Of a stretch of DNA of 16,727 nt, positions 6,655 to 14,328 are shown one piece after another. Position 1 is the first letter of the stretch; every line of letters starts with the position of its first letter. Location of the stretch: positions 1 through 16,727 of the forward strand of contig CAZOAA010000031.1 in the NCBI GenBank assembly GCA_964577715.1, written 5' to 3'. The translations under genes were made by a program, and so were the position numbers. Source of the DNA: SUP05 sp964577715. GTDB lineage: Bacteria; Pseudomonadota; Gammaproteobacteria; PS1; Pseudothioglobaceae. Under the pieces are notes generated by a model, which worked only from the letters and a program-made list of their open reading frames with translations, was not told the DNA's origin and did not search any database.

Positions 6655-6666
6655 AATAAGCTTATT
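6655..6666. repeat. 12-base palindrome in the heat-shock gene leader
   Basis: AATAAGCTTATT is a perfect palindrome located between the promoter and ribosome site of the exported small heat-shock gene. It could bind a protein dimer or form a weak hairpin; a role as an RNA thermometer is speculative because it does not cover the GGAGA. Confidence 0.3.
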
Positions 6667-6670
6667 ATTT

Positions 6671-6700
6671 ATTTTATGAGCGATTGTTTGGTTTTTCAAG
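6671..6700 (-). promoter_or_regulatory. promoter of the exported heat-shock gene
   Basis: The same bases fit two readings on the minus strand. As sigma-70: TTGAAA (6694-6699), 17-base spacer, TAAAAT (6671-6676), both five of six. As sigma-32: CTTGAAA (6694-6700, a full match to the heat-shock -35) and, 12 bases on, GCTCATAA (6674-6681), a partial match to CCCCATNT. The sigma-70 reading is the closer fit in total. The site begins three bases after the SulP stop codon. Confidence 0.55.
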
Positions 6701-6702
6701 TG

Positions 6703-8226
6703 CTATGCTAATTTATCGTCAGCCACATGATATGTTGGATCTTCCAATACATTAACCTCTACTAAGCCTTTAGCAGTTTTTAGTAGTATTTTGCATTCGG
6801 GACTTAGGTGTTTTAAGTGTAGTATCTTGCCTGCTTTTTTATAGCGTACTGCTAGTTTATCAATTGCTTGAATTGCTGAGTGATCCATTACTTGAGAGTT
6901 TTCAAAATCAACAAAAACATTTTCAGGATCTTCTTTTGGGGTAAATAACTGTTGAAAGTTGTGAGTGTTGGCAAAAAATAATACACCATTAACTTGATAA
7001 GTTTTAATGCCACTTTTCTCATCTACAGTTTTTTTGGTATAGATTTGTTTGGCATGTTGCCAAGCAAATACAATAGCAGACATTAATACACCAACAATAA
7101 CGGCAATAGCTAAATCAGTAAAAACAGTAATAACTGCTACGGAGATTCCTACAAAACTATCAGCAATAGGTACGCGAGAGATAAGCCTAAAGCTACACCA
7201 TTCGAAGGTACCAATAACCACAATAAACATAACACCCACAAGTACTGCAATAGGAATTTGCTCGATGTATTGGGAAAACAATAAGATGAAACTTAAAAGG
7301 AAAGCGCCAGCTACAAAGCCAGATAATCGACCGCGACCACCTGATTTGATATTAATAATGCTTTGGCCAACCATTGCGCAACCGCCCATGCCACCAAAAA
7401 AACCAGTAACTGTATTAGCAACACCTTGTGCAACACTTTCTTTATTGGGTTTACCTGTGGTTTCAGTAAGCTCATCAACTAAATTGAGTGTTAGTAAGCT
7501 TTCGATTAAACCGATGAGTGCCAAAATAACACTATAAGGCAGAATAATATAAAGTGTTTCTAGAGTAAAGGGAACTTCTGGTATGGCAAAATTTGGCAAA
7601 CTGCCAGATATTGACGCCATATCGCCAACGGTTTTAGTGTCAAGATTAAAGGCAATAGTGATTACTGAGCCAACAATAATAGCCACTAAAGTTGAAGGTA
7701 TGGCTGTGGTGAGTTTGGGTAAGAAATGAATGATTGCCATGGTGAGTGCTATTAGGGCTCCCATTATCATTAGTGCATCATTACTAATCCAAGTGCCTTC
7801 AGTGGTTTTAAAGTGGCCTAATTGAGCAAGGAATATAACCATTGCCAAACCATTAACAAAACCTAAAAATACAGGGTGCGGCACAAGGCGAATAAATTTA
7901 CCTAGTTTAAATAGGCCGAAAGCTATTTGCAGTATTCCCATCAGCACAACTGATGCAAATAAATAATTAACACCATGTTCTACTACCAAGGCCACCATTA
8001 CTACAGCAAGTGCACCTGTAGCACCTGATATCATGCCAGGTCGACCACCAAGGACTGAGGTAATCATTCCTACCATAAATGCCGCATATAGGCCAACAAG
8101 TGGATGAACGTGTGCAATTAAGGCAAAAGCAACTGCTTCGGGTACTAGTGCTAGTGCAACTGTAAGTCCTGATAATAAATCATTTTTTGCATTACTAGGA
8201 ACGTGCTTGTTAATCAGTGAAAACAT
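6703..8226 (-). CDS. SulP-family anion transporter with STAS domain
   Basis: A 507-residue integral inner-membrane carrier. The N-terminal hallmark of SulP proteins is visible (LVPEAVAFALIAHVHPLVGL, about residues 27-46), followed by about ten to twelve hydrophobic segments up to residue 390 and the GGMGGCAMVGQS loop in the middle. The last roughly 110 residues form a STAS domain, with the phospho-site-like strand VFVDFENSQVMDHSAIQAI. SulP members move sulfate, bicarbonate or other anions, often with sodium or protons. The sequence alone does not tell which; in an autotroph bicarbonate would be attractive, but no carbon-fixation gene is in view. It follows aroC by 15 bases on the same strand and has no clear ribosome site, so it is probably co-transcribed. 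Confidence 0.92.
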   Translation of the reverse strand: MFSLINKHVPSNAKNDLLSGLTVALALVPEAVAFALIAHVHPLVGLYAAFMVGMITSVLGGRPGMISGATGALAVVMVALVVEHGVNYLFASVVLMGILQIAFGLFKLGKFIRLVPHPVFLGFVNGLAMVIFLAQLGHFKTTEGTWISNDALMIMGALIALTMAIIHFLPKLTTAIPSTLVAIIVGSVITIAFNLDTKTVGDMASISGSLPNFAIPEVPFTLETLYIILPYSVILALIGLIESLLTLNLVDELTETTGKPNKESVAQGVANTVTGFFGGMGGCAMVGQSIINIKSGGRGRLSGFVAGAFLLSFILLFSQYIEQIPIAVLVGVMFIVVIGTFEWCSFRLISRVPIADSFVGISVAVITVFTDLAIAVIVGVLMSAIVFAWQHAKQIYTKKTVDEKSGIKTYQVNGVLFFANTHNFQQLFTPKEDPENVFVDFENSQVMDHSAIQAIDKLAVRYKKAGKILHLKHLSPECKILLKTAKGLVEVNVLEDPTYHVADDKLA

Positions 8227-8241
8227 GTTGTTTCTTTAAAG

Positions 8242-9339
8242 TTAAGCTTGCGCTGGAACGATTGGTGTTGCTGATTTAACACCGGTATTTTGTGCTCTAT
8301 GGCGCATTAAGTGATCCATAATTGTTATCGCTAGCATCGCCTCAGCAATAGGGGTTGCTCGAATACCAACACACGGATCATGTCGACCTTCGGTAATAAC
8401 TTCAGTTGGGTTGCCGTTTTTATCAATACTATCAATTGGTAAGCGTAAGCTTGAAGTTGGCTTAAGTGCCATAGATACTAATAAATCTTGCCCTGAAGTA
8501 ATGCCACCAAGCGTACCTCCAGCATGGTTGGATGTAAATCCTTCTGGCGTAATGCCATCACGATGCTCGGTGCCTTTTTGAGTAACACAGTTAAACCCTG
8601 CGCCAATTTCAACGCCTTTAACGGCGTTAATACTCATTATTGCGTGTGCAATGTCTGATTCAATACGATCAAAGATTGGCTCACCCAAGCCAGCTGGCAT
8701 ATTAGTAGCTACCACATTAATACGCGCACCAATTGAGTCACCTGATTTTCGTAGTGCATCCATATAGTCTTCAAGCTCTTTAACCTTGCTGGCATCAGGG
8801 CAGAAAAATGGATTGTTGTGTACCTCATTCCAGTCTAGCGTTTCAGCTTCGATTGGGCCAAGCTGTTTTAAATAGCCTTTAATTTCAATACCTAAATTTT
8901 CTTTTAGGTATTTTTTAGCAATACCGCCACACGCAACACGCATTGCGGTTTCACGTGCAGAAGAGCGGCCACCACCGCGATAATCTCTAAAACCGTATTT
9001 TTGATCATAAGTATAGTCAGCATGACCAGGGCGGAAAGTATTAGCAATATTGCCATAGTCCTTTGAGCGTTGATCGGTATTTTGGATAATCAGTGCAATC
9101 GGCGTACCAGTAGTTTTGCCCTCAAAAGTGCCCGATAAAATTTTTACTAAGTCATCTTCACGACGCTGCGTAGTGTGGCGAGAAGTACCAGGTTTTCTAA
9201 GATCAAGATCGCCTTGTAAGTCGGCTTCGTTAAGTTCCATACCAGGAGGGCAGCCGTCAACAATCCCTACCAATGCCTCACCGTGAGATTCACCAGCAGT
9301 GGTAACTGTAAATATTTTTCCAAAAGAATTACCTGACAT
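8242..9339 (-). CDS. aroC: chorismate synthase
   Basis: Catalyses the last shikimate-pathway step, 1,4-elimination of phosphate from EPSP to chorismate, using reduced FMN. The 365 residues match the family length (361 in E. coli). Motifs include TAGESHG at residues 14-20, RPGHADYTY at about 104-112 (FMN and substrate site), GRSSARETAMRVACGG (family signature) and RHDPCVGIRATPIAEAM near the C-terminus. The ATG at 9339 follows AGG at a slightly long distance. A promoter is seen at 9370-9398. The gene lies 49 bases after the Fic gene and 15 before the SulP gene. It is a housekeeping gene with nothing unusual in it. Confidence 0.97.
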   Translation of the reverse strand: MSGNSFGKIFTVTTAGESHGEALVGIVDGCPPGMELNEADLQGDLDLRKPGTSRHTTQRREDDLVKILSGTFEGKTTGTPIALIIQNTDQRSKDYGNIANTFRPGHADYTYDQKYGFRDYRGGGRSSARETAMRVACGGIAKKYLKENLGIEIKGYLKQLGPIEAETLDWNEVHNNPFFCPDASKVKELEDYMDALRKSGDSIGARINVVATNMPAGLGEPIFDRIESDIAHAIMSINAVKGVEIGAGFNCVTQKGTEHRDGITPEGFTSNHAGGTLGGITSGQDLLVSMALKPTSSLRLPIDSIDKNGNPTEVITEGRHDPCVGIRATPIAEAMLAITIMDHLMRHRAQNTGVKSATPIVPAQA

Positions 9340-9369
9340 ACGCCCAACCTAAATATTAATATGAAATTG

Positions 9370-9398
9370 ATTATACATTGATAGCATATTATTTTCTA
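9370..9398 (-). promoter_or_regulatory. probable aroC promoter
   Basis: Minus-strand TAGAAA (9393-9398), 17 bases, perfect TATAAT (9370-9375). The -35 overlaps the last codons of the Fic gene, so aroC can be transcribed independently of it. Confidence 0.45.
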
Positions 9399-10288
9399 AA
9401 CTCCTGCAGGACAATATCCGCCAACAACCAAGTTAGCGACCCTACATCTCCTGTTGTTTGCGCATGGTAAAGATAAACATAGTACAAAGCTTTATTTTGA
9501 TTATTGATATTTGCAGGAATAATCCCAGTAGATATTGACTGTGCAGCCATAATCAATCTGCCAATACGGCCATTACCATCACCAAACGGGTGAATCAGCT
9601 CAAAATGCGTATGCGCTTTTGCAATTTCCTCTAACGATATAATGTTTTGATATTTTTCACACCAATATTCAATTTCTGATTCAATATCTTTTGGATCGGT
9701 CAATGTAATGTTATCAGCCTTTGGTATTACTCTATATTTTGTTGAAAACTCACCAGCATCTTCCCTTAAGCCATTCATTAAAATAAAGTGCCATTCCTTA
9801 ATGATATCTTTACTGGGTTTAAATTCCTTTTGCAAAGCCTCTTTAAAAACTTTTTTAGTTAGTGTTTGCAGATTGTGAATACTTAAAAACTGATTTCTTG
9901 TCACTTTGTTTAAACTATCACCCTGTATAACATCATCGTATTTTTCACGAGTAGCCCAAGACTCTTCAACTTCTAACGAACCAAAAGCATTAGTGTTAAT
10001 CCATTGGTTAAGTAACGCACTTTGTTCAATAGAATAATTATTCAATCCTACGTCTATTAGCGCCTTAACATGTGATTCAACCGATTGCTCAGTAATGTGT
10101 TCAAACCCAAATGTATTGATATACTCAATATCAATATTAAGCTTGTTAGTGTCTTTAATGCTTGCATCGTTATTACGCCAATTAACCAACGACATGCGAC
10201 TAACACCAAGTTTTTCAGCTAGCTGTACAGAGGTTTGCTTATCTAATAGACGATCTAACTTTTGCGAATAAGTGTATTTTTGATGCAT
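9389..10288 (-). CDS. Fic-family AMP transferase with N-terminal helix-turn-helix
   Basis: Fic enzymes usually move AMP from ATP to a hydroxyl side chain of a target protein. The full active-site motif HPFGDGNGRIGR lies at residues 233-244 (catalytic His233), and the AGEFSTKYR loop at 178-186 is also typical. Residues about 18-40 (TSVQLAEKLGVSRMSLVNW) form a DNA-binding helix-turn-helix, so this may be both enzyme and regulator. The inhibitory helix motif of class II Fic proteins, S-x-x-x-E-(G/N), appears only as SLEVEE (104-109), with Glu in the last position. No antitoxin-like partner gene is adjacent. The start lacks a ribosome site but follows a good promoter by about 25 bases. The target is unknown. 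Fic genes are often mobile, but this one's base composition looks like its neighbours'. Confidence 0.9.
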   Translation of the reverse strand: MHQKYTYSQKLDRLLDKQTSVQLAEKLGVSRMSLVNWRNNDASIKDTNKLNIDIEYINTFGFEHITEQSVESHVKALIDVGLNNYSIEQSALLNQWINTNAFGSLEVEESWATREKYDDVIQGDSLNKVTRNQFLSIHNLQTLTKKVFKEALQKEFKPSKDIIKEWHFILMNGLREDAGEFSTKYRVIPKADNITLTDPKDIESEIEYWCEKYQNIISLEEIAKAHTHFELIHPFGDGNGRIGRLIMAAQSISTGIIPANINNQNKALYYVYLYHAQTTGDVGSLTWLLADIVLQEFRK

Positions 10289-10291
10289 TAT

Positions 10292-10328
10292 TGTAAACTA
10301 AATTGAAAATTTTACATATTACTTTACA
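10292..10328. promoter_or_regulatory. three TGTAAA/TTTACA half-sites before the Fic gene
   Basis: TGTAAA at 10292-10297, TTTACA at 10311-10316 and TTTACA at 10323-10328 form one inverted and one direct arrangement around the Fic start. The last lies inside the -10 region of the Fic promoter. They would suit autoregulation by the Fic protein's own helix-turn-helix; this is inference. Confidence 0.35.
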
Positions 10329-10349
10329 CATTAATGTTTTATTTGTCAA
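10321..10349 (-). promoter_or_regulatory. Fic gene promoter
   Basis: Minus-strand TTGACA (10344-10349, perfect), 17 bases, TAAAGT (10321-10326). It predicts a start near 10314 and a leader of about 25 bases without a ribosome site. Confidence 0.5.
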
Positions 10350-10385
10350 TAGTTGATTAGCAAATAGAGTAGTAGGGTTGAGTGA

Positions 10386-10640
10386 TTATTTACTTAGTTT
10401 GTTATATAGCCATGCGAACACAAAGCCACCAATAGCTGCATCAAAAAACGCCCAAACCATGCCGATTAAAATACCAGTAAAGCTTAATGAATAGCCCAGA
10501 TAAAGCGTTGATATAAAGTCAACAACATTATGAAGATAGGTGCTTGAAATTAATGCCACAACTGATACAAATAAAATACCTAATGACCACATAATTCCAA
10601 TTGCAAGTGCAACAGCTTTAACATTAAGCTTTTTACTCAT
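10386..10640 (-). CDS. small holin-like membrane protein
   Basis: An 84-residue protein with a short basic N-terminus (MSKKLNVKAVALAIG), one or two hydrophobic segments between residues 8 and 45, and another from about 54 to 80 that carries GMVWAFFDAAIGGFVFAWLYN. The pattern of an N-terminal LNVKA..A...G..W and a C-terminal GxIWGFxDGxIGGxxFAWLYN is one I recall from proteins labelled bacteriophage holin in environmental bacterial genomes. No lysin, spanin or other phage gene is near, so a lysis role is not supported; it is better read as a conserved small inner-membrane protein of unknown function. GGGGAA lies about five bases before the ATG. It diverges from the zinc operon with 125 bases between. 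Confidence 0.7.
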   Translation of the reverse strand: MSKKLNVKAVALAIGIMWSLGILFVSVVALISSTYLHNVVDFISTLYLGYSLSFTGILIGMVWAFFDAAIGGFVFAWLYNKLSK

Positions 10641-10717
10641 AAATATTCCCCAATATTGTTTTAGTTAACTATAACATAGATCTTATTTTCTTGTTTTTTA
10701 TAAAATTTTATTTTATT

Positions 10718-10736
10718 AATGGTATATTATTGCAAT
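10718..10736 (+). promoter_or_regulatory. candidate Zur box before the zinc operon
   Basis: The 19 bases AATGGTATATTATTGCAAT match 14 positions of the enterobacterial Zur operator as I recall it (AATGTTATANTATAACATT). They include TATTAT, which could serve as a -10 box, so a bound Zur would block the promoter. The site lies 30 bases before the ATG of the first gene in an operon that ends with zur. The surrounding DNA is very AT-rich, which raises the risk of chance matching. Confidence 0.5.
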
Positions 10737-10765
10737 TATTATTTTTTAACCACTACTAAATTATC

Positions 10766-11401
10766 ATGAAAACAATTATCGCCGCGTCACTACTACTTGC
10801 TACAAGCTTACCTACATATGCAGAAGAAAGACATGCTGATGCGCATGCACATGGCTTAAACAATGTGAAAATGGTGTTTGAACAAGATCAATTAAACGTT
10901 ATCTATGAAATGCCAATGGTGCAGCTTAATTCTGAAGATCATCACGACGAACATGATGATCACAAAGAAAATGGGTTTGTTGCATTTTTAGAAGGCATCT
11001 TTGGTCATGATGAGCATGATGAAGAACATGAAAAAGACCACGATGAAGATCATGATAAGCATGACCATGAAAAGCACGATAATGATGCAAAAGAGCCAGA
11101 GCATTTAACTGAAAAAATGCAAGCACTTAAAGATTACAATGAGTTGTTTGAGTTGCCTACATCTGCACAGTGCTCTATGACAAGCTTCAAGCCTGAACTG
11201 CATAGTGTTTCAACTGAATCAACACATAAAGATGTTGAGCTGTCTTATACATTCAAGTGTAACAATCCTGGCAACTTCGACGGTGTTGAATTTAGCGCTT
11301 TTAAACATTTTGAACTAGAGGAGATTATTTTGGAAGCGGTTATTAACAATAAAGCATTTTCAAAAGAAATCAGAGCAGAAAATAGTAAAATTACTTGGTG
11401 A
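10766..11401 (+). CDS. zrgA: His-rich periplasmic zinc-binding protein (DUF2796/ZrgA type)
   Basis: A 211-residue protein with a Sec signal peptide (cut after TYA, about residue 19). The mature N-terminus HADAHAHG and a long acidic, His-rich loop (about residues 57-112, roughly a dozen His among many Asp and Glu) are metal-binding features. Around the loop lies the DUF2796 fold with two Cys residues in the C-terminal half. DUF2796 proteins next to an FtsX-type ABC transporter were described in Vibrio as ZrgA of a zinc-acquisition system; that identification rests on memory of the family and on context here. The probable role is capturing zinc in the periplasm and passing it to the transporter. 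There is no ribosome site, and a Zur box lies upstream. The stop overlaps the next start (GTGA). Confidence 0.85.
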   Translation: MKTIIAASLLLATSLPTYAEERHADAHAHGLNNVKMVFEQDQLNVIYEMPMVQLNSEDHHDEHDDHKENGFVAFLEGIFGHDEHDEEHEKDHDEDHDKHDHEKHDNDAKEPEHLTEKMQALKDYNELFELPTSAQCSMTSFKPELHSVSTESTHKDVELSYTFKCNNPGNFDGVEFSAFKHFELEEIILEAVINNKAFSKEIRAENSKITW

Positions 11402-12057
11402 TCTTAACAACAAAAAATCTTAAATACACCTATAAAAATGGAAATGCTATTAGCTTTCCTGATATTAAGCTTGAAGCCGGTAAAAAGGTACTGTTAAGCG
11501 GTGTTTCCGGTTCTGGAAAAACTACTTTACTCAACCTTATTGCTGGCGCTTTAAAAATCCAAGCAGGAGGGGTTAATTTAGCTGGCAATAGCTACTTATC
11601 AATGTCACCATCTCAGTTGGATAAGATTCGAGCTGAGCATATTGGCTACGTATTTCAAACGCTAAATTTAATACCGTTTTTATCGGTAGAAGACAACATT
11701 TCTCTTGGGATTAAATTTTCAAAAAATAGAAAAGCAAAAGTTGCTAATCCACCTCAAGAGATAAAAAGGCTGGTTGAGTCATTAGGGCTTAATAAAAGCA
11801 TTCTAAACTCTACAGTTAGCAATCTTAGTATTGGGCAACAACAAAGGGTTGCCGTGGCAAGAGCGCTATTAGGCAAGCCGGATTTAATTCTTGCGGATGA
11901 ACCCACTTCTGCCTTAGATAAAAATTCAGCCAATAACTTCTTAGATGAGCTAACACATACGTTTGATGCCAGTTCTCAGGCGATATTAATGGTTAGTCAT
12001 GACCTTTCTTTGTCGCCTTACTTTGACGAGGTTGTAGATCTCAACGCCAATGTTTAG
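11398..12057 (+). CDS. zrgB: ABC transporter ATPase of the zinc locus
   Basis: A 219-residue ATPase of the LolD/MacB type that powers the adjoining FtsX-like permease. Motifs: Walker A GVSGSGKT (residues 35-42), Q-loop region YVFQTLNLIPFLSV (84-97), signature LSIGQQQR (143-150), Walker B LILADEP (163-169), D-loop ALD, and the switch His in MVSHD. The GTG at 11398 is preferred to the TTG at 11395, because it makes the usual four-base GTGA overlap with the stop of the previous gene; either adds at most one residue. It overlaps the permease start by eight bases. Transporters of this type often push substrates or lipoproteins outward or work mechanically, so direct zinc import by it is an inference from the locus. 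Confidence 0.92.
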   Translation: MILTTKNLKYTYKNGNAISFPDIKLEAGKKVLLSGVSGSGKTTLLNLIAGALKIQAGGVNLAGNSYLSMSPSQLDKIRAEHIGYVFQTLNLIPFLSVEDNISLGIKFSKNRKAKVANPPQEIKRLVESLGLNKSILNSTVSNLSIGQQQRVAVARALLGKPDLILADEPTSALDKNSANNFLDELTHTFDASSQAILMVSHDLSLSPYFDEVVDLNANV

Positions 12058-13297
12058 ATTATTATTTAAATCAATCCGTTCAAGGGCTCTTCCAGTTGCA
12101 CTAGTTACCATAACGCTTATGACCTCTATGGTATTGCTACTAAGCATAGAGCGCATACAAAAAGCCACAGAGCAGGGATTTAATCAAAGCATATCAGGGG
12201 TGGATGTTATTATTGGTCCAAGATCTAGCTCTTTAGAAGTTGTGCTATACACAGTCTTCCATCTAGGTCGTCCGACTAACAATATCACCATGCAGAGTAT
12301 TAATGATATTAAAAAAAGAGGTGATATAGATTGGCTAGTTCCAATTGCACTTGGTGATAGTCATGAAGGCTTTAGGGTGATTGCAACTGATAAGAATTAT
12401 TTCAAACATGTTAAATACGCAGGAGATAAACAGCTTACATTTTCAAGTGGAGGCGCATTTAGTGAAATATCAGGCGCTGTGGTTGGTGCTGATGTTGCTA
12501 AAAAACTAGACTACAAGGTGGGTTCAAATATTCATATCAGCCATGGCTCTGGAAAGTCTGCTAGTAAGAAGCATGATGATTTTTCTTTTAAAGTATCTGG
12601 CGTATTAAGTAAAACCGGCACCCCAATTGATCAAGCTGTGTTTGTGGATTTAAAAGGTTATGAGCTTATTCATATTGGCTGGAAAAGCGGCAAAAAAGTA
12701 TTTAATCTTGATAGGGTTGACATATCATCAATCCCAGAAGAAGAGTTAATGCCTAAAACAGTGACTGCTGCCTTTGTGGGCCTAAAGTCAAAATTTGCCT
12801 TATTTAGTTTTAGCAAGGGTATAAGAGAGTATCGAGAAGAAGCAATCTCTGCAGTAATACCTGGTATTGCTTTGGCGGAGCTCTGGTCGATTGTTGGCAT
12901 GGTTGATAAGGGTTTTGAATTATTAAGCTGGATAATTATCGCCATCAGCTTAATTGCCATGATCACCCTAATAATCTCTAGCATTGAAAATAGAAAGCGT
13001 GAAATGACCATATATAGAGCCAATGGTGCCTCACCACTATACCTAGCAGGCTTGGTGGTGTATGAGGCCGTGTTTATTGGAGTTAGTGCAATCATAGGCG
13101 CTATCGTGTTTGTTGCCATTGCAACTTATTTTGCTAATGATCAAATGAATGCAATCTTTGGCATTACCCCTGAGTTTAATTGGGTAAGTATTAGTGAATT
13201 ACAGGTATTTGGTATAATTTTATTAGCTGGGGTGTTAAGTAGTTTGATTCCAGCAACTATTGTTTTTAAGAAGAATATACATCAAGGACTTAGCTGA
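12050..13297 (+). CDS. zrgC: FtsX-like permease of the zinc locus
   Basis: A 415-residue inner-membrane protein with the MacB/LolC plan: one membrane helix near residues 14-32, a large periplasmic domain (about 33-275), and three helices at about 285-310, 335-360 and 385-407. The periplasmic part has GVDVIIGPRSSSLEVVLYTVFHLG, typical of this permease group, here broken between residues 50 and 73. It pairs with the ATPase upstream. In this family the cytoplasmic ATPase drives movements of the periplasmic domain rather than a simple channel, so the zinc protein may be remodelled or unloaded. It is translationally coupled (start overlaps the previous gene by eight bases) and ends eight bases before the next gene. 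Confidence 0.9.
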   Translation: MFRLLFKSIRSRALPVALVTITLMTSMVLLLSIERIQKATEQGFNQSISGVDVIIGPRSSSLEVVLYTVFHLGRPTNNITMQSINDIKKRGDIDWLVPIALGDSHEGFRVIATDKNYFKHVKYAGDKQLTFSSGGAFSEISGAVVGADVAKKLDYKVGSNIHISHGSGKSASKKHDDFSFKVSGVLSKTGTPIDQAVFVDLKGYELIHIGWKSGKKVFNLDRVDISSIPEEELMPKTVTAAFVGLKSKFALFSFSKGIREYREEAISAVIPGIALAELWSIVGMVDKGFELLSWIIIAISLIAMITLIISSIENRKREMTIYRANGASPLYLAGLVVYEAVFIGVSAIIGAIVFVAIATYFANDQMNAIFGITPEFNWVSISELQVFGIILLAGVLSSLIPATIVFKKNIHQGLS

Positions 13298-13305
13298 TAA
13301 AGTAT

Positions 13306-13902
13306 ATGTTAAATAAGTCAATTATTGTTATTTTGTTATTTTGTTCATCTTTTGTTTATGCTGAACAGGTAAGTGATGAGCGCTTGCAACAACTTGTAGA
13401 TACCTGGGATCTACTAATTGCAGAAGATGCGTATGATTTTGTGCCCGAGAAAGTAAGCTACAAAGTTTTAAATGATCCCGAGTTTCAAAAAAAACTTGAT
13501 GCGGCTGGCAAAAATATTAACAAATCGATAGATGGCCAACAAATAGAGCTGGCAGGATTTATGGTGCCTGTTGAAATAAAAGGCACTGATGTCAGCCAGT
13601 TTTTACTAGTGCCAGAAGCAGGTCAGTGTATACATGTTCCACCTCCGCCACTGAGCCAAACTGTGTTGGTAGATATTAAAAACAACCCAACCAAACTAAG
13701 GGATATATATATTCCAGTTATTGTTACAGGCAAGATTTCAGTTGAGGTTAAGAGTAATGATATGTCAAGTAGTGGTGCTAATGACAGTAATTCAGATAAT
13801 GCGATTAGCACACAAAGTTACAACACAATCGATAGTGGGTACACACTAACGGAAGTTACTAAGATTGATATACTCACATATGGTGATGAAGACGAGTTTT
13901 AA
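13306..13902 (+). CDS. periplasmic DUF3299 protein of the zinc locus
   Basis: A 198-residue protein with a Sec signal peptide (core IIVILLFCSSFVYA, cut at about residue 19). The central motif QFLLVPEAGQCIHVPPPPLSQ region (about residues 96-117) is the hallmark of DUF3299, a family that recurs beside DUF2796 zinc proteins and FtsX-type transporters. The Cys and His in that motif could hold a metal, but this is not shown. The C-terminal third is Ser/Asn/Asp-rich and likely flexible. It has no clear ribosome site and starts eight bases after the permease stop, so it is probably coupled. Its stop overlaps the zur start (TAATG). Confidence 0.8.
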   Translation: MLNKSIIVILLFCSSFVYAEQVSDERLQQLVDTWDLLIAEDAYDFVPEKVSYKVLNDPEFQKKLDAAGKNINKSIDGQQIELAGFMVPVEIKGTDVSQFLLVPEAGQCIHVPPPPLSQTVLVDIKNNPTKLRDIYIPVIVTGKISVEVKSNDMSSSGANDSNSDNAISTQSYNTIDSGYTLTEVTKIDILTYGDEDEF

Positions 13903-14318
13903 TGATAGATAAAGGTTATTTATTATCCAAATGTAGGGAAGCAGGCAAGAGTGCCACGCCACAAAGATTTGGCATTGTTGAAGAGTTGTCAAGTTCAGAA
14001 AATGCTATTTCAGCCTATGAATTATTAGAACGTCTAAACAAAAAAGGCAATTCTTTCAATATAAGTACAATATATAGGGTTCTTGATTTTTGGGTGGATA
14101 TTGGGGTTGTGCATAAGATTGAATCTAATAGTACCTATTTGGTTTGTAACGATTCACATAAAAATCATTTTCATGTTTTATTACACTGTACTAAATGCAA
14201 TTCCATTGAAGAATCGTGCCAACTTTCTAAACAATTGCAACTTCCTAGTACTTACAATTTTTCACCAAATAATTCCCAAGTGATCGAACTACAAGGACTA
14301 TGTACAAATTGTAGTTAA
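13902..14318 (+). CDS. zur: zinc uptake regulator Zur (Fur family)
   Basis: A 138-residue Fur-family repressor that binds DNA when loaded with zinc. The N-terminal winged helix has TPQR (residues 19-22) and NISTIYRVLDF (53-63). The residues that bind zinc in E. coli Zur are all in place by alignment: structural Cys96, Cys99, Cys134 and Cys137, and regulatory His71, Cys82, His89 and Glu104. GVVHKIES and the final GLCTNC are close to E. coli Zur, which supports Zur over Fur. The His-rich C-terminal extension of E. coli Zur is missing. The ATG overlaps the previous stop by one base (TAATG). Being last in a zinc-locus operon with a candidate Zur box suggests negative feedback. The stop lies ten bases from the convergent tRNA-Arg. 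Confidence 0.93.
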   Translation: MIDKGYLLSKCREAGKSATPQRFGIVEELSSSENAISAYELLERLNKKGNSFNISTIYRVLDFWVDIGVVHKIESNSTYLVCNDSHKNHFHVLLHCTKCNSIEESCQLSKQLQLPSTYNFSPNNSQVIELQGLCTNCS

Positions 14319-14328
14319 AAAAAATAAG

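Noticed and set aside
6655..6666. RNA thermometer in the heat-shock leader
   Set aside because: The palindrome does not pair with the GGAGA ribosome site, so there is no visible basis for temperature-controlled opening.
7049..7537. Plus-strand open frame of 162 codons across the SulP gene
   Set aside because: Shadow of a long membrane-protein gene; Thr/Ile/Ala/Pro bias is the usual mirror of hydrophobic codons.
10386..10640. Prophage remnant
   Set aside because: A holin-like name alone is not enough; no other phage gene, attachment site or repeat is present.
9389..10640. Recently acquired genomic island around the Fic gene
   Set aside because: Base composition looks the same as the neighbours, no integrase or flanking repeats are seen, and promoters are of the local type.
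12670..13119. Minus-strand open frame of 149 codons across the permease gene
   Set aside because: Shadow of the FtsX-like permease; no ribosome site and no recognisable domain.
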